From positions 1 to 5,638 of the forward strand of contig URYT01000124.1 in NCBI GenBank assembly GCA_900552185.1: 5,638 nt of DNA, given 5' to 3'. Origin of the DNA: an uncultured Collinsella sp. GTDB lineage: Bacteria > Actinomycetota > Coriobacteriia > Coriobacteriales > Coriobacteriaceae. Under the pieces are notes generated by a model, which saw only the letters and a program-made list of their open reading frames with translations, was not told the origin of the DNA and did no database searches. Shown here one piece after another: positions 1 to 5,511 of the stretch; position 1 is the first letter of the stretch, and each line of letters begins with the position of its first letter. Position numbers and translations under genes: made by a program.

Positions 1-838
1 CGGCCACGGCGCAGCGGCTGGGGGAGGTGTAGAAGATCTGGGAGGTGGTGCAGGTGCCCCGGCCCAGGAAGCGGGCGTCCTCAAAGTGCTCGGGGTTGTA
101 CTTGGGATCCAGCATCTTCACCAGGCCCTTGATCTCCACGGTCTCGTCGGCGGGGTTCTCGTTGAGGGCGCGCACGTCCTGGAGGATGTCGGCCATCTTG
201 TAGATGGCGTTGTCGCCGCGGTCGGGAGCGGAGCCGTGGCAGGAGGTGCCGTGAACGTCGACGCGGATCTCCATGCGGCCGCGGTGACCGCGATAGATGC
301 CGCCGTCGGTGGGCTCGGTGGAAATGACGAACTCGGGCTTAATGCCGTCCTTGTTGTAGATGTACTGCCAGCACATGCCGTCGCAGTCCTCTTCCTGGAC
401 GGTGCCGACGACCATGATCTTGTAGCCCTCGGGGATGAGGCCCATGTCCTTCATCATCTTGGCAGCGTAGGTAGCGGAAGCCATGCCGCCCTCCTGGTCG
501 GAGCCGCCGCGGCCGTAGATGATCTCGTCGGTCTCATAGCCCTCATAGGGATCGGCGTCCCAGTTCTCGATGTTACCGATGCCGACGGTGTCGATGTGGG
601 AGTCGATGGCGATGATCTTGTCGCCCTCGCCCATAAAGCCCATGACGTTGCCCAGGCCGTCGACCTTGACCTCGTCATAGCCAAGGCTCTCCATCTCGGC
701 TTTGATGCAAGCGACAACCTCACCCTCCTCGCAGGACTCAGAGGGGTGGGAGATCATAGCGCGCAGGAAGCGGGTCATATCAGCACGATGGGACTCAGCA
801 GCAGCCTTGATTGCGTCGAAATCGAGTTCTTTAGCCAT
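1..838 (-). CDS. ygeY: YgeY-type M20 family metallohydrolase (3' end cut by window)
   Basis: Seen: 279 residues from the ATG at 838, running off the window edge. The start is supported by GAAAGGT eight bases upstream. M20 metallopeptidase motifs are in order: SHIDTV (His81, Asp83), GRGGSDQEGG (Asp114, bridging metal ligand), VQEEDCDG (Glu149 catalytic and Glu150 ligand) and STEPT (Glu175 ligand). Residues from about 180, with RGHRGRMEIRVDVHGTSCH, begin the inserted dimerisation domain. Known: YgeY-type proteins are cytosolic di-zinc hydrolases of about 400 residues or somewhat more, so roughly the last third is missing; the last metal-binding His lies in that part. They are labelled selenium-metabolism-linked hydrolases, and the substrate is not established. 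Inferred: it lies 74 bases downstream of dpaL on the same strand, so the two are probably co-transcribed. It may hydrolyse an N-acyl or N-carbamoyl compound that feeds the lyase. Other M20 enzymes (ArgE, DapE, dipeptidases) are less likely given the neighbour. Confidence 0.88.
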   Translation of the reverse strand, partial: MAKELDFDAIKAAAESHRADMTRFLRAMISHPSESCEEGEVVACIKAEMESLGYDEVKVDGLGNVMGFMGEGDKIIAIDSHIDTVGIGNIENWDADPYEGYETDEIIYGRGGSDQEGGMASATYAAKMMKDMGLIPEGYKIMVVGTVQEEDCDGMCWQYIYNKDGIKPEFVISTEPTDGGIYRGHRGRMEIRVDVHGTSCHGSAPDRGDNAIYKMADILQDVRALNENPADETVEIKGLVKMLDPKYNPEHFEDARFLGRGTCTTSQIFYTSPSRCAVA

Positions 839-878
839 TGTTCATAACCTTTCAAACGAAGGAATCTACCTGTGAGGT

Positions 879-905
879 GGCGGAGCGATACCTATTTACT
901 CCGCC
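879..905 (-). promoter_or_regulatory. intercistronic hairpin between dpaL and ygeY
   Basis: GGCGGAG (879-885) and CTCCGCC (899-905) form a perfect 7-bp GC-rich stem with a 13-base loop, just after the dpaL stop codon. No T-run follows on the minus strand, so it does not look like an intrinsic terminator. It could protect the dpaL 3' end or set the relative amounts of the two messages. Confidence 0.4.
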
Positions 906-912
906 CCAACGA

Positions 913-2127
913 TTAGCAAGTGGGATATTCGCCTTCCCAAACAATGCGGCGATACTGGTCGGGATCGGTGTCGCCCTCGGTGGAGAAGCAGAGCACGGAG
1001 CTCGTCTTGTCCAGGCCGATGAGTTCCTTGAGCTCGGCGTACTCGGGATCGAGCATGAGGGTCTCGACCAGGCCGGTGGTCACAGCGCCGGACTCGCCGG
1101 AGATGACGCGCGGGTCGCCCTTCTCGGGAGCGCCCAGGGTGCGCATGCCGCGAGCGGTGACCCAGTCGGGGCAGGACACGAAGGCGGTGGCGTGGTTGCG
1201 CAGGATATCCCAGCCCAGAATGTTGGGCTCGCCGCAGCACAGACCGGCCATGATGGAAGGCATGTCGCCGTCCACGATGCGCGGATCGCCGTCGCCGACG
1301 GCAGCGCCCTTGTACAGGCAGGCGGCAGGCGCGCACTCGACCACGACGAAGGTGGGCGGGTTATCGGGATACAGGTTGGTGAAGTAGCCCACCACGGCGC
1401 CGGCGAGCGAACCCACGCCAGCCTGGACAAACACGTGCGTCGGGCGGTTGATGGCCATCTCGCGCAGCTGCTCGGCAGCCTCGGAAGCCATGGTGCCGTA
1501 ACCCTCCATGATCCAGGACGGGATCTTCTCGTAGCCCTCCCAGGCGGTGTCCTGAACGATGACGCCACGCTCGCAGGCGTCAGCCTCGGCGGCGGCCATG
1601 CGCACGCACTCGTCGTAGTTGACCTCTTCGATGGTCACCGTGGCGCCCTCGGCGGCGATGTTATCGAAGCGGGGCTTGGTAGAACCCTTGGGCATGTGCA
1701 CGACGGCCTTCTGGCCCAGCTTGTTGGCAGCCCATGCCACGCCGCGGCCATGGTTGCCGTCGGTGGCGGTAAAGAAGGTAGCCTGGCCAAAGTCCTTGGC
1801 CAGCTGATCGGAAGTCAGGTAATCGAAGGTGCACTCGGCAACGTCCTTACCGGTCTCGTCGGCAATGTAGTTGGCCATGGCAAACGAACCGCCCAGAACC
1901 TTAAAGGCGTTGAGGCCAAAGCGATAGCTCTCGTCCTTAACGCACAGGTTGGACAGACCCAGGCGCGCAGCCTGGCCGTCCAGGCGGGCAAGCGGAGTGA
2001 CGGTGTACTGGGGGAACGACTGGTGGAAGGCGCGGGCCTTCTTCACGTGGTCGAGACTCATGATTCCCAAGTGCTTGTCATCGCTCTTGGGCATCGTGTT
2101 GCCCGCCCACTGGATCTTATCGGCCAT
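913..2127 (-). CDS. dpaL: 2,3-diaminopropionate ammonia-lyase (PLP-dependent)
   Basis: Known reaction: alpha,beta-elimination of D- or L-2,3-diaminopropionate to pyruvate and two ammonia, using pyridoxal phosphate in the cytosol. Seen: 404 residues, close to the 398 of E. coli YgeX, and similar along its whole length. RFGLNAFKVLGG carries the Schiff-base lysine Lys76. ATDGNHGRGVAWAA carries Asp123, and VQDTAWEGY carries Asp193; these match the two acidic residues implicated in catalysis in the E. coli enzyme. AGVGSLAG (236-243) and SGESGAV (343-349) are glycine-rich cofactor loops. FSTEGDTD (381-388) and the near-terminal IVWEGEYP are further family signatures. The ATG at 2127 has AAGGAG eight bases upstream. 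It is the first gene of a minus-strand unit with the YgeY-type hydrolase and is divergent from a YheO/DauR-type regulator. Threonine dehydratase, cysteine synthase and other fold-type II enzymes are excluded by the family-specific motifs. Confidence 0.96.
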   Translation of the reverse strand: MADKIQWAGNTMPKSDDKHLGIMSLDHVKKARAFHQSFPQYTVTPLARLDGQAARLGLSNLCVKDESYRFGLNAFKVLGGSFAMANYIADETGKDVAECTFDYLTSDQLAKDFGQATFFTATDGNHGRGVAWAANKLGQKAVVHMPKGSTKPRFDNIAAEGATVTIEEVNYDECVRMAAAEADACERGVIVQDTAWEGYEKIPSWIMEGYGTMASEAAEQLREMAINRPTHVFVQAGVGSLAGAVVGYFTNLYPDNPPTFVVVECAPAACLYKGAAVGDGDPRIVDGDMPSIMAGLCCGEPNILGWDILRNHATAFVSCPDWVTARGMRTLGAPEKGDPRVISGESGAVTTGLVETLMLDPEYAELKELIGLDKTSSVLCFSTEGDTDPDQYRRIVWEGEYPTC

Positions 2128-2219
2128 ACGGTGAACTCCTTAAGTCCTCTCTTGCCGGCCCCCGCATACGCGTTTCAGCCCATTCCCATTCACGCGACTG
2201 AACTTTTATGTGGATGCCA

Positions 2220-2234
2220 AACAAAAAGTTTGTT
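2220..2234. promoter_or_regulatory. putative operator 1, AACAAA-N3-TTTGTT palindrome
   Basis: AACAAA-AAG-TTTGTT is a perfect 6+6 palindrome with a 3-base spacer, 93 bases upstream of the dpaL start codon. It is identical in arms and spacer length to the copy at 2271-2285. Its position in the divergent region suggests a binding site for the adjacent regulator or another dimeric factor. Confidence 0.55.
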
Positions 2235-2270
2235 AGCACTGTTCTATCACACTTTTTGATTGGCAAACCT

Positions 2271-2285
2271 AACAAATTGTTTGTT
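2271..2285. promoter_or_regulatory. putative operator 2, AACAAA-N3-TTTGTT palindrome
   Basis: AACAAA-TTG-TTTGTT is the second copy, centred 51 bases from the first, about five helical turns, so bound dimers would lie on roughly the same face of the DNA. It sits inside a wider symmetry: GGCAA (2262-2266) pairs with TTGCC (2284-2288), and CAAAC (2264-2268) with GTTTG (2279-2283). Confidence 0.55.
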
Positions 2286-2392
2286 GCCGCAATCGGTACC
2301 TTTTCGCCGACGAACGGTCATGAATTGCCTTGTTGATGGATTTGTTTGCGGTCAAGTGTGGTTTATGGCAAAGTGTGCCCAAACTAATTTTT

Positions 2393-2399
2393 AGGAAGG
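2393..2399 (+). promoter_or_regulatory. Shine-Dalgarno site that fixes the regulator start
   Basis: AGGAAGG ends five bases before the ATG at 2405. An in-frame ATG at 2330 would add 25 residues, but that stretch does not resemble the family N-terminus and has no such site before it. The 2405 start is therefore preferred. Confidence 0.75.
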
Positions 2400-2404
2400 C
2401 ACCC

Positions 2405-3058
2405 ATGACCCCCGCACAGATTGAGTTTTACAAGCGCCTAGCACACGGCCTGGCGCTCCAATTTGGCCCCAACTGCGAAGTCGTCGTCCACGACCTAGAG
2501 ACCGAGGACGTGGACCACTCCATCGTAGTGATCGAAAACGGCCACGTCAGCGGGCGCAAACTGGGTGACGGCCCCAGCCATATCGTGTTTGAGTCCATGC
2601 ACGAGGGCACCACCGACGTGCACGACCGCGAGCCATACCTCACCAAAACCACCGATGGCAAGCTGCTCAAGTCCTCTACCATCTTTATCCGCAACGACGA
2701 GGGCAAGCCCGTCGGCATTTTGGGCATCAACTTTGACATTACGCTTATGAAGGCTTTTGAGCGTTCGCTCGACGCCTTTACCGGCACCGGCGGCACGGGC
2801 TATACCGAGCCCGAGCCCATTACCAAGAACATCGGCGACCTGCTCGAGGACCTGCTGCACGAGTGCGAGCAGTTTGTGGGCAAGCCCGCGGCACTCATGA
2901 CCAAAGACGAGCGCATTCGTGCCATTGGCTACCTCGACCGTCGCGGCGCCTTCCTCATTTCCAAGTCGAGCGAGCGCGCCTGCGAGTTCTTTGGCATCTC
3001 CAAGTACAGCTTCTATAGCTACCTCAATGAGGCCAAGGCGGCGGCCGGCGACAAGTAG
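2405..3058 (+). CDS. YheO/DauR-type transcriptional regulator (PAS-like + HTH)
   Basis: Seen: 217 residues from ATG 2405. Residues about 5-118 match the YheO-like PAS sensor domain: LQFGPNCEVVVHDL (18-31), HSIVVIENGHVSGRKLGD (38-55), LLKSSTIFIRNDEGKPVG (87-104) and LGINFDIT (106-113). A short linker (about 120-140) leads to the C-terminal HTH: LMTKDERIRAIGYLDRRGAF (164-183) and FFGISKYSFYSYLNE (195-209), the latter being the recognition-helix region. Known: the family includes DauR, the D-arginine utilisation repressor of Pseudomonas. These are cytosolic DNA-binding proteins thought to sense small amino-acid-like ligands. Inferred: transcribed divergently from dpaL, it most likely controls dpaL-ygeY and itself through the palindromes at 2220-2234 and 2271-2285. 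The ligand could be diaminopropionate or a precursor. Whether it represses or activates cannot be read from the sequence. Confidence 0.88.
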   Translation: MTPAQIEFYKRLAHGLALQFGPNCEVVVHDLETEDVDHSIVVIENGHVSGRKLGDGPSHIVFESMHEGTTDVHDREPYLTKTTDGKLLKSSTIFIRNDEGKPVGILGINFDITLMKAFERSLDAFTGTGGTGYTEPEPITKNIGDLLEDLLHECEQFVGKPAALMTKDERIRAIGYLDRRGAFLISKSSERACEFFGISKYSFYSYLNEAKAAAGDK

Positions 3059-3141
3059 GCACTCGCCTGGATTGCCCCTCCCCTTTTGGGTGCGAGTTCT
3101 GGAAAGCACGAATCCAAGACCGGGCCGCTTGGGAAGTTCCA

Positions 3142-3147
3142 TATAAT
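3142..3147 (+). promoter_or_regulatory. possible -10 element (TATAAT) for the membrane-protein gene
   Basis: A perfect TATAAT stands 34 bases before the start codon at 3182, in a GC-rich setting, and would give a leader of about 28 bases. No recognisable -35 lies 15-19 bases upstream, so the promoter is only tentative. The gap from the regulator stop (3059-3165) contains no clear terminator. ACTCGC (3061-3066) and GCGAGT (3092-3097) could pair, but without a T-run. Confidence 0.35.
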
Positions 3148-3181
3148 CGATGTCATTAGTATTTCGAAAGGATGGAACAGA

Positions 3182-4168
3182 ATGGCGTTGAGCAAGGCAT
3201 CATGCACCGGTCGCGGATTGATTCCGGCAATTGGTGGACATGTGCACCGCATGTTCGATGAGGGTGAAGACGACCTGTTTTCGCTAAGCCTTGACGACGT
3301 GATGGATGATCGCCCGTGGACCGCCGACGAGCTCATGGGCGGCGGGGCTCGCCCGTCAAGTCCCAATCCCGCACTTGCGCCTAAGCCCGCATCTGCGCCG
3401 ACTCCTGCGCAGTCGCCTGTTTCGACGCCCGCGCCTACGCCCGCACCCACTTCGGCGCCCACGCCCGCTCCCCGCCCCGCAAGCGACCCGTCCGAGACGG
3501 CGGCATTTCTCGCTGCAGCTACGCAGGGCAAATCGGCCGACAGCACCGTTATGTACAGCGCCCAGCAGTTGCCTGTTCCTGCGGCACGCAAGCCTCCGGT
3601 CGCAAGGCTCGATGAGCCCGTTGCCCATCAGGTTGCCTACGATTCCTGGGCTGCAACCGATCTGGATGAGACCTCTACCGGCATGCCGGCGCTCGATGTT
3701 CCAGTTAACCCGCTTTTTGCCGCCAACACGAGCGCCGCGGACTATGAGGGCGGTGCGGCATATTCCGGTTATTCCGATGGCTATGCTGGCACCGGTCGCA
3801 TCGAGACCGAGGATTATGGCACCGCATCGAGCGATTATCTCAACGATCCGTACGCTGCCACGCCCGCACCGGAATATGACCCGGAGGCCGCGTCCGCGCC
3901 GGCATATACCAAAAGCACGGGCGAAGAGCGCTTCGCCGATTATTACGCCGAGGAAAAGGCACTGCGTTTCTCGGAATTTCCGCAGGCAGTCAAGGTTGCC
4001 TTTATCGCCATTGTCATTGCCCTGCTCGGCGTCATTGCGTTTGAGGGATTCCAGCTGTTCCGCGGCCCTACCCAAGCGGAGTCGGAAACCCAGCAAAAAG
4101 AGGACGATAACCAGTACCTGGACATCAACACCCTCAAGGGCGACCCCAACGACGGAGACGACGAGTAG
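3182..4168 (+). CDS. acidic Pro/Ala-rich single-pass membrane protein, function unknown
   Basis: I do not recognise a family. Seen: 328 residues from ATG 3182, chosen because GAAAGGA lies nine bases upstream; ATG 3251 (Met24) is a weaker alternative. An acidic N-terminal part (24-52) reads FDEGEDDLFSLSLDDVMDD. A Pro/Ala/Thr/Ser-rich stretch at about 57-100 has repeated AP and TPAP units. A Tyr/Asp/Gly/Ala-rich central region (about 150-245) follows. One hydrophobic helix at about 271-292 (VKVAFIAIVIALLGVIAF) is followed by a 35-residue polar acidic tail ending DPNDGDDE. There is no N-terminal signal peptide, so a type II orientation with a cytoplasmic disordered domain and a short outer tail is inferred. 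Similar architectures occur among actinobacterial envelope and division-associated proteins, but no specific role follows. It is probably an independent transcription unit, ended by the terminator at 4202-4229. Confidence 0.8.
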   Translation: MALSKASCTGRGLIPAIGGHVHRMFDEGEDDLFSLSLDDVMDDRPWTADELMGGGARPSSPNPALAPKPASAPTPAQSPVSTPAPTPAPTSAPTPAPRPASDPSETAAFLAAATQGKSADSTVMYSAQQLPVPAARKPPVARLDEPVAHQVAYDSWAATDLDETSTGMPALDVPVNPLFAANTSAADYEGGAAYSGYSDGYAGTGRIETEDYGTASSDYLNDPYAATPAPEYDPEAASAPAYTKSTGEERFADYYAEEKALRFSEFPQAVKVAFIAIVIALLGVIAFEGFQLFRGPTQAESETQQKEDDNQYLDINTLKGDPNDGDDE

Positions 4169-4201
4169 CGAGGGCTGAAGGCGGCCGCGGAATCCCGCAT
4201 C

Positions 4202-4229
4202 CAGCACCGCCTTCTAAGTGCTGTTTTGT
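4202..4229 (+). terminator. intrinsic terminator after the membrane-protein gene
   Basis: CAGCAC (4202-4207) and GTGCTG (4218-4223) form a 6-bp stem with a 10-base loop, followed at once by TTTTGT. It lies 34 bases after the stop codon. A competing 8-bp stem, GAAGGCGG (4177-4184) with CCGCCTTC (4207-4214), overlaps it. Confidence 0.55.
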
Positions 4230-4236
4230 CATCCAG

Positions 4237-4246
4237 CTACACTTTT
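4237..4246. repeat. left flanking direct repeat (putative target-site duplication)
   Basis: CTACACTTTT directly abuts the left inverted repeat. CTATACTTTT directly abuts the right one at 5534-5543. Nine of ten bases match, in the same orientation, as expected for a target duplication with one later substitution. Confidence 0.5.
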
Positions 4247-4268
4247 GGTATGTAAAATAAGTAGTTGG
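4247..4268 (+). repeat. left terminal inverted repeat
   Basis: Read inward on the plus strand it begins GGTATGTAAAATAAGTAG and ends TTGG. It matches the minus strand of 5512-5533 at 19 of 22 positions, with mismatches at positions 6, 15 and 17. It begins 18 bases after the terminator of the preceding gene. Confidence 0.6.
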
Positions 4269-4359
4269 AAAAAATCAAAAGCTGTTTCGATTATCGGCCT
4301 AATACAACCATTATTCCAACCAATGGTTTTAGAAACGGTATTTAGCGGTTCCCAACCAT

Positions 4360-4995
4360 TTATTTACCGTTCTCGACAATACAATCAAAGTCAATCAGTT
4401 CAAGCTGCTCTACGAATTTCTCCAAATACGAAACGACTTCCTCGTTGTTGACGAATAGCGGCCTGTCCTGCGTTAGCCTGCCTGATTTGTCCTGCGGATA
4501 GCGGAGGCTGATGCCGTTGTTATCGATGTCAGCAACGGCTTTTACGAAAGCACCCATGTTCTTGATGGTTCTATTGTCCTCACGGCACTTTTGCCTCGGA
4601 AACCTTGAGAGCAAAGAGTTCCACAAGCTCGTGAGGCCGTGATCTCTCTTAGGCTCAGCTCCACACCTTTTTATCGCCCTTTTAATTGCAAGCTCAATAC
4701 AGTGCCTTGTGAGGAACATTACCGGAATCGCGTAGGAATACTCCAGCATCAAATACATACCAGGCTTGTCAATTGCTTTCCTCCCAGCGGCCGCAAGCTC
4801 CTTTGCGGCATTGAGGAAAGATCGTATGAACTCATCATCGAACTTATCGGCTTTAAACTCGTCCTTCATCAAGGCAGACGAGTCCAACAGCGAGAAATCC
4901 CTCAAAGTGGGGTCGTTGAAGCCATCCATCTGAGACTTCATGACTTGTTGGCTCATGTATTTAGGAAACACATGGTCATTGAACACACTCTCCAT
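4360..4995 (-). CDS. HEPN-like alpha-helical protein, uncharacterised
   Basis: Seen: 211 residues. ATG 4995 overlaps the TGA of the upstream gene as TGATG, with GGGAGAG eight bases before it, so translation is probably coupled. The sequence is mostly helical. Recognisable blocks are YAIPVMFLTRHCIELAIKRA (88-107), DHGLTSLW (118-125) and DIDNNGISLRYPQDKSG (156-172). The pattern RHxxELxxK, then HxL..LW, then D..G..LRYP.D resembles HEPN-like proteins often found in mobile or defence-rich regions. The classical HEPN ribonuclease motif R-x(4-6)-H is not clearly present: Arg97-His98 are adjacent and Arg110-x8-His119 is too wide. RNase activity should therefore not be assumed. The fold call is motif recall, not a search result. 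Base composition is lower in GC than the neighbouring genes, suggesting transfer. No convincing terminator follows; AATGGTT (4322-4328) and AACCATT (4354-4360) can pair across a long loop. Confidence 0.75.
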   Translation of the reverse strand: MESVFNDHVFPKYMSQQVMKSQMDGFNDPTLRDFSLLDSSALMKDEFKADKFDDEFIRSFLNAAKELAAAGRKAIDKPGMYLMLEYSYAIPVMFLTRHCIELAIKRAIKRCGAEPKRDHGLTSLWNSLLSRFPRQKCREDNRTIKNMGAFVKAVADIDNNGISLRYPQDKSGRLTQDRPLFVNNEEVVSYLEKFVEQLELIDFDCIVENGK

Positions 4996-5381
4996 CAGAG
5001 AATCTCTCCCGTTTTCGCGTCTATCTTCGCTCCCGACCTCGAGCCGATGAACTCATCCACCATCTCGTCGTCGCGGTCGGGCTCGGTCACGAAGAGCGGT
5101 CCCGGGACGTCGACGCGCGGGCCAATCGTCAGGCCGTTGCTCGCGATGATGCGATCGAGGTTCTGTCTACGGTGGAGCGTGCGGGCCCGTAGTGTGTCGA
5201 AGGAATAGCCCCGGCCCCGCACGTCAGTCTCGTTGATGAGCCTGTTGGCGCTCTCGGCGTAGCCGTTCGAGATGCGGCTCGGGCAGTTCCCAGTAGTGTC
5301 GGTGGGGCGTAACACATCGTGCACGTAGTTGGCGATACCCAAAATCTCGTTCACGTAGTCGAACGCGGACTTCTCGACCAT
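4995..5381 (-). CDS. ISL3-type transposase C-terminal fragment as a short intact ORF
   Basis: Seen: 128 residues from ATG 5381, with GAGAGG seven bases upstream and an in-frame TGA at 5411-5409 that excludes a longer form. Residues about 36-70, RISNGYAESANRLINETDVR followed by GRGYSFDTLRARTLH, match the C-terminal block of ISL3-family DDE transposases (usual form SNG..EG.N..IK..KR..yGy..f..fr.R). Glu43 falls at the position of the last catalytic acid. Most of the transposase, with the zinc-finger/HTH N-terminus and the two catalytic aspartates, is absent, so it cannot act as a transposase alone. The tail (about 85-128, ending GAKIDAKTGEIL) is acidic and polar, and I do not recognise it. Its GC content is like the host genome, unlike the AT-richer partner gene downstream. 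Either it is a decayed remnant or a repurposed fragment; its clean start, ribosome site and coupling to the next gene keep the second option alive. Confidence 0.65.
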   Translation of the reverse strand: MVEKSAFDYVNEILGIANYVHDVLRPTDTTGNCPSRISNGYAESANRLINETDVRGRGYSFDTLRARTLHRRQNLDRIIASNGLTIGPRVDVPGPLFVTEPDRDDEMVDEFIGSRSGAKIDAKTGEIL

Positions 5382-5390
5382 GGTCCTTCC

Positions 5391-5419
5391 TCTCTGGCAA
5401 AGACGATTTCAGCCAGAGA
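5391..5419 (-). promoter_or_regulatory. hairpin overlapping the ribosome-binding site of the 128-residue gene
   Basis: TCTCTGGC (5391-5398) and GCCAGAGA (5412-5419) form a perfect 8-bp stem with a 13-base loop. In the minus-strand transcript, the 3' arm covers most of the GAGAGG site (5389-5394), leaving GGAAGG closer to the start. It could limit ribosome entry, or act as a DNA operator for a dimer. Confidence 0.45.
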
Positions 5420-5511
5420 TTTTACAAGTTCAATGAGTTGCTTCGCTTTAAATCCAACCATTGGCTTAACAAAACGGTAGGATGCTTTCTTCAACCAGAA
5501 AACTAACAAAC

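Larger units (their letters stand above)
2128..2404. promoter_or_regulatory. divergent control region of dpaL and the regulator gene
   Basis: These 277 non-coding bases separate the two divergent starts and must hold both promoters. They are AT-rich against a GC-rich background, mainly from 2200 to 2290 and from 2340 to 2395. Two perfect palindromes lie in the middle (listed separately). AAGTGTG occurs at 2354-2360 and 2371-2377, and inverted as CACACTT at 2248-2254. GGCA-N5-TGCC spans 2367-2379. I could not find an unambiguous -35/-10 pair on either strand. CATAAA on the minus strand (2212-2207) is a possible -10 for dpaL, but it lacks a good -35. Confidence 0.7.

Noticed and set aside
86..847. 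Long plus-strand reading frame opposite the M20 hydrolase
   Set aside because: It is the antisense shadow of a strongly recognisable M20 gene and is rich in Val/Ala/Gly/Asp, as expected from GC-rich complementary codons.
838..2259. 473-codon plus-strand frame opposite dpaL
   Set aside because: Antisense shadow. The minus strand encodes full-length diaminopropionate ammonia-lyase with all motifs and a good ribosome-binding site.
2330..2404. 25-residue N-terminal extension of the regulator from ATG 2330
   Set aside because: No ribosome-binding site before it and no family similarity. AGGAAGG before ATG 2405 decides the start.
3061..3097. ACTCGC/GCGAGT inverted repeat after the regulator as a terminator
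   Set aside because: Only six base pairs with a 25-base loop and no T-run.
2495..3142. 215-codon minus-strand frame opposite the regulator
   Set aside because: The plus-strand frame has two family domains and a proper ribosome-binding site. The opposite frame shows no motif.
3378..3480. Short repeats in the Pro/Ala-coding stretch as a CRISPR-like or tandem repeat array
   Set aside because: Units are irregular, have no spacers, and are explained by the low-complexity AP/TPAP protein sequence.
3356..4207. Long minus-strand Arg/Gly-rich frame, and a plus-strand Arg/Pro-rich frame at 3306-4178
   Set aside because: Both are shifted readings of the Pro/Ala-rich repeat DNA. Their composition is that expected of shadows.
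4639..5208. 189-codon plus-strand frame across both cassette genes
   Set aside because: It spans the junction of two minus-strand genes that have motifs, ribosome-binding sites and an overlapping stop/start.
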